Part shown: piece after piece, positions 33,032-34,074 of the stretch | Position numbering within the stretch: position 1 is the first letter of the stretch | Layout: each line of letters begins with the position of its first letter | IMG/VR virus record: IMGVR_UViG_3300017991_000264 | Span: 1 to 34,074 of that record | From: a virus | Reading direction: 5' to 3' (one strand) | Length of the DNA: 34,074 nt | Translations under genes and position numbers: made by a program | The notes under the pieces: model-generated | The model's database searches: none | The model's input: only the letters and a program-made list of their open reading frames with translations | Told to the model about the DNA's origin: nothing

Positions 33032-33376
33032 ATGCCGCACAGGAAATTCATCGTGACCCCTGAGGTCGTCAGGGACTTCAATCCGACCTGGGAGCAGAGA
33101 ATCCGGCTCCTGGAAATTGAACGTCTCCTCGACGATACTGGGCCGACGGGTCCTTACCGCTGGGAGCGCAGGAAATTGATGCGCGAGAAGGATCGGATCT
33201 GGAAGAGGGCCTCCGGTCGAGACGTGAACTTTATCGTGACGGGCGACCCCACGGGGAAGGCCCGTCCGAAGAAATGGCAGATGGCTGCATACCGCAGATG
33301 GAAAAGAATCATAGCCGCTCGAGACGGGGAGAGGGATCAGGAGATCCTGGACCTGATCGAGCAAGAGGAGGAATGA
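33032..33376 (+). CDS. Unknown protein encoded directly upstream of purZ
   Basis: ATG 33032 has GGAGGAACC right ahead and is preferred to an in-frame start at 33014. The 114-residue product is charged and helical (TWEQRIRLLEIERLLDD; RWERRKLMREKDRIW) with a central short beta piece (GRDVNFIVTGDPTG) and a basic KARPKKWQMAAYRRWKR segment, ending in an acidic helix. No family is recognised. It is co-transcribed with purZ: its stop is one base before the purZ ATG. It could be a nucleic-acid-binding or nucleotide-related protein, but nothing shows this. Confidence 0.7.
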   Translation: MPHRKFIVTPEVVRDFNPTWEQRIRLLEIERLLDDTGPTGPYRWERRKLMREKDRIWKRASGRDVNFIVTGDPTGKARPKKWQMAAYRRWKRIIAARDGERDQEILDLIEQEEE

Positions 33377-33377
33377 A

Positions 33378-34074
33378 ATGACTGAGTTTTTGAAGAGAGG
33401 GAAGTTCAACATGATCGTGGGAGCACAAGCGGGTTCGGAGGCCAAGGGGAAACTGAGCGCCTACCTCTGCGAGAGGGAGGATCCGATCCTGTTGGTAATG
33501 ACCGCCTCGCCCAACGCGGGGCATACGGCAGTGATCCGGGGGAAGAAGTACGTGTCGTACCACCTGCCGATCGGATCGGTGGCTTGCGATGCCCGAATCG
33601 TGCTCGGCCCCGCGTCTCTAATCAACCCGGACGTGCTGGAGAAAGAGATCAAGGCTCTGGGGATCCGACCCGGACGCGTCATTCTCGACGAGAGGGCAAG
33701 CATCATAACCCTAGGGCACATGTCTAATGAGAAGAAGGGACACCTGGTGTCGATAGGCTCGACCCTGCAGGGGATAGGTGAATGCCGACGGGGAAAGATG
33801 CGTCGGGACAGGTACCATATCCTTGCCCGAGAGTACCGGGATATCCTCCAGCCGATGGGGGTTGATGTCAAGCCTAACGTCTCCGGCCTGATCAACGCGA
33901 ACCTGGAGCTGGACCGGAAGGTCCTCTGTGAAGGGACCCAGGGCTTCGACCTGGACCTGGAGCACGGCATCGACCCGATCTACTGCACGTCCAAGATGAT
34001 CAACCCCGCAATGATGATGGCTGAGGCCGGGGTGCCCGTGTCCTCCGCCGGGGAGATCTGGGGAGTCCTCCGAC
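33378..34074 (+). CDS. purZ: PurZ-type adenylosuccinate synthetase (2-aminoadenine pathway), cut by window end
   Basis: The frame runs from ATG 33378 (GAGGAGGAATGAA just ahead) to the window edge without a stop: 232 complete codons. The start aligns with PurA: MIVGAQAGSEAKGK corresponds to GTQWGDEGKGK. The PurA catalytic Asp (Asp13 in E. coli) is Ser here, the change described for PurZ. Other synthetase features are kept: SPNAGHT (with the His of the active site), LGPASLINP, GSTLQGIGECRRGKMRR (phosphate/IMP-loop region) and CEGTQGFDLDLEHGIDPIY. PurZ joins aspartate to dGMP with ATP energy, giving N6-succino-2-amino-dAMP, which host enzymes turn to dZTP. About the last third of the protein is beyond the window. 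Confidence 0.93.
   Translation, partial: MTEFLKRGKFNMIVGAQAGSEAKGKLSAYLCEREDPILLVMTASPNAGHTAVIRGKKYVSYHLPIGSVACDARIVLGPASLINPDVLEKEIKALGIRPGRVILDERASIITLGHMSNEKKGHLVSIGSTLQGIGECRRGKMRRDRYHILAREYRDILQPMGVDVKPNVSGLINANLELDRKVLCEGTQGFDLDLEHGIDPIYCTSKMINPAMMMAEAGVPVSSAGEIWGVLR

Noticed and set aside
32507-33445. Long leftward open frame of 312 codons
   Set aside because: Only its last 87 codons look like protein (XRE regulator), with a strong ribosome site at 32770; the rest crosses the promoters and the opposite-strand gene.

Overview
This window is part of a tailed double-stranded DNA phage genome with P22-like (podovirus-type) virion architecture. No bacterial housekeeping gene, rRNA, tRNA, insertion sequence, integrase or CRISPR array was seen. 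Genes are tightly packed, many join by ATGA, TAATG or TAGTG overlaps, and most have strong GGAGG-type ribosome binding sites. The host is probably a Gram-negative bacterium, because there is an encoded lipoprotein and a tailspike-like protein, but it cannot be named from the sequence.

Positions 1-22912 read rightward and hold the virion genes: a lipoprotein and small membrane proteins, large terminase, a two-helix holin-like protein, a carbohydrate-binding-like protein, portal (broken by a one-base frameshift), scaffold, P22-type coat protein and a rho-independent terminator. Then come a secreted repeat protein, gp4-like and gp10-like tail-closure proteins, fibre-like proteins, a cupin-SET domain fusion, three putative ejection proteins (the last a 1084-residue protein with an ADP-ribosyltransferase-like insert) and a tailspike-like beta-helix protein.

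Positions 32770-22909 read leftward as one apparent operon for replication and recombination. It encodes, in order of transcription, an XRE repressor, an unknown protein, a DinG/XPD-like Fe-S helicase, a candidate ssDNA-binding protein, zinc-ribbon proteins, a RecB/Cas4-like nuclease, a Sak4-like RecA-fold ATPase, an ERCC4-HhH nuclease, several small proteins, a nucleoside-deoxyribosyltransferase-like protein, and a uracil-DNA glycosylase fused to a family A DNA polymerase. It converges on the tailspike gene with overlapping stop codons.

Positions 32771-33031 are a divergent control region with two face-to-face sigma70-type promoters and small palindromes. The rightward promoter drives an unknown gene and then a gene cut by the window edge. 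That gene is an adenylosuccinate-synthetase homologue with the PurZ hallmark (GSEAKGK instead of GDEGKGK). PurZ makes the precursor of 2-aminoadenine (diaminopurine, 'Z'). The central hypothesis is therefore that this phage replaces adenine by Z in its DNA, with the UDG-polymerase fusion as the candidate Z-tolerant polymerase. The usual accessory genes datZ and mazZ are not in the window and would have to lie beyond it or be absent.
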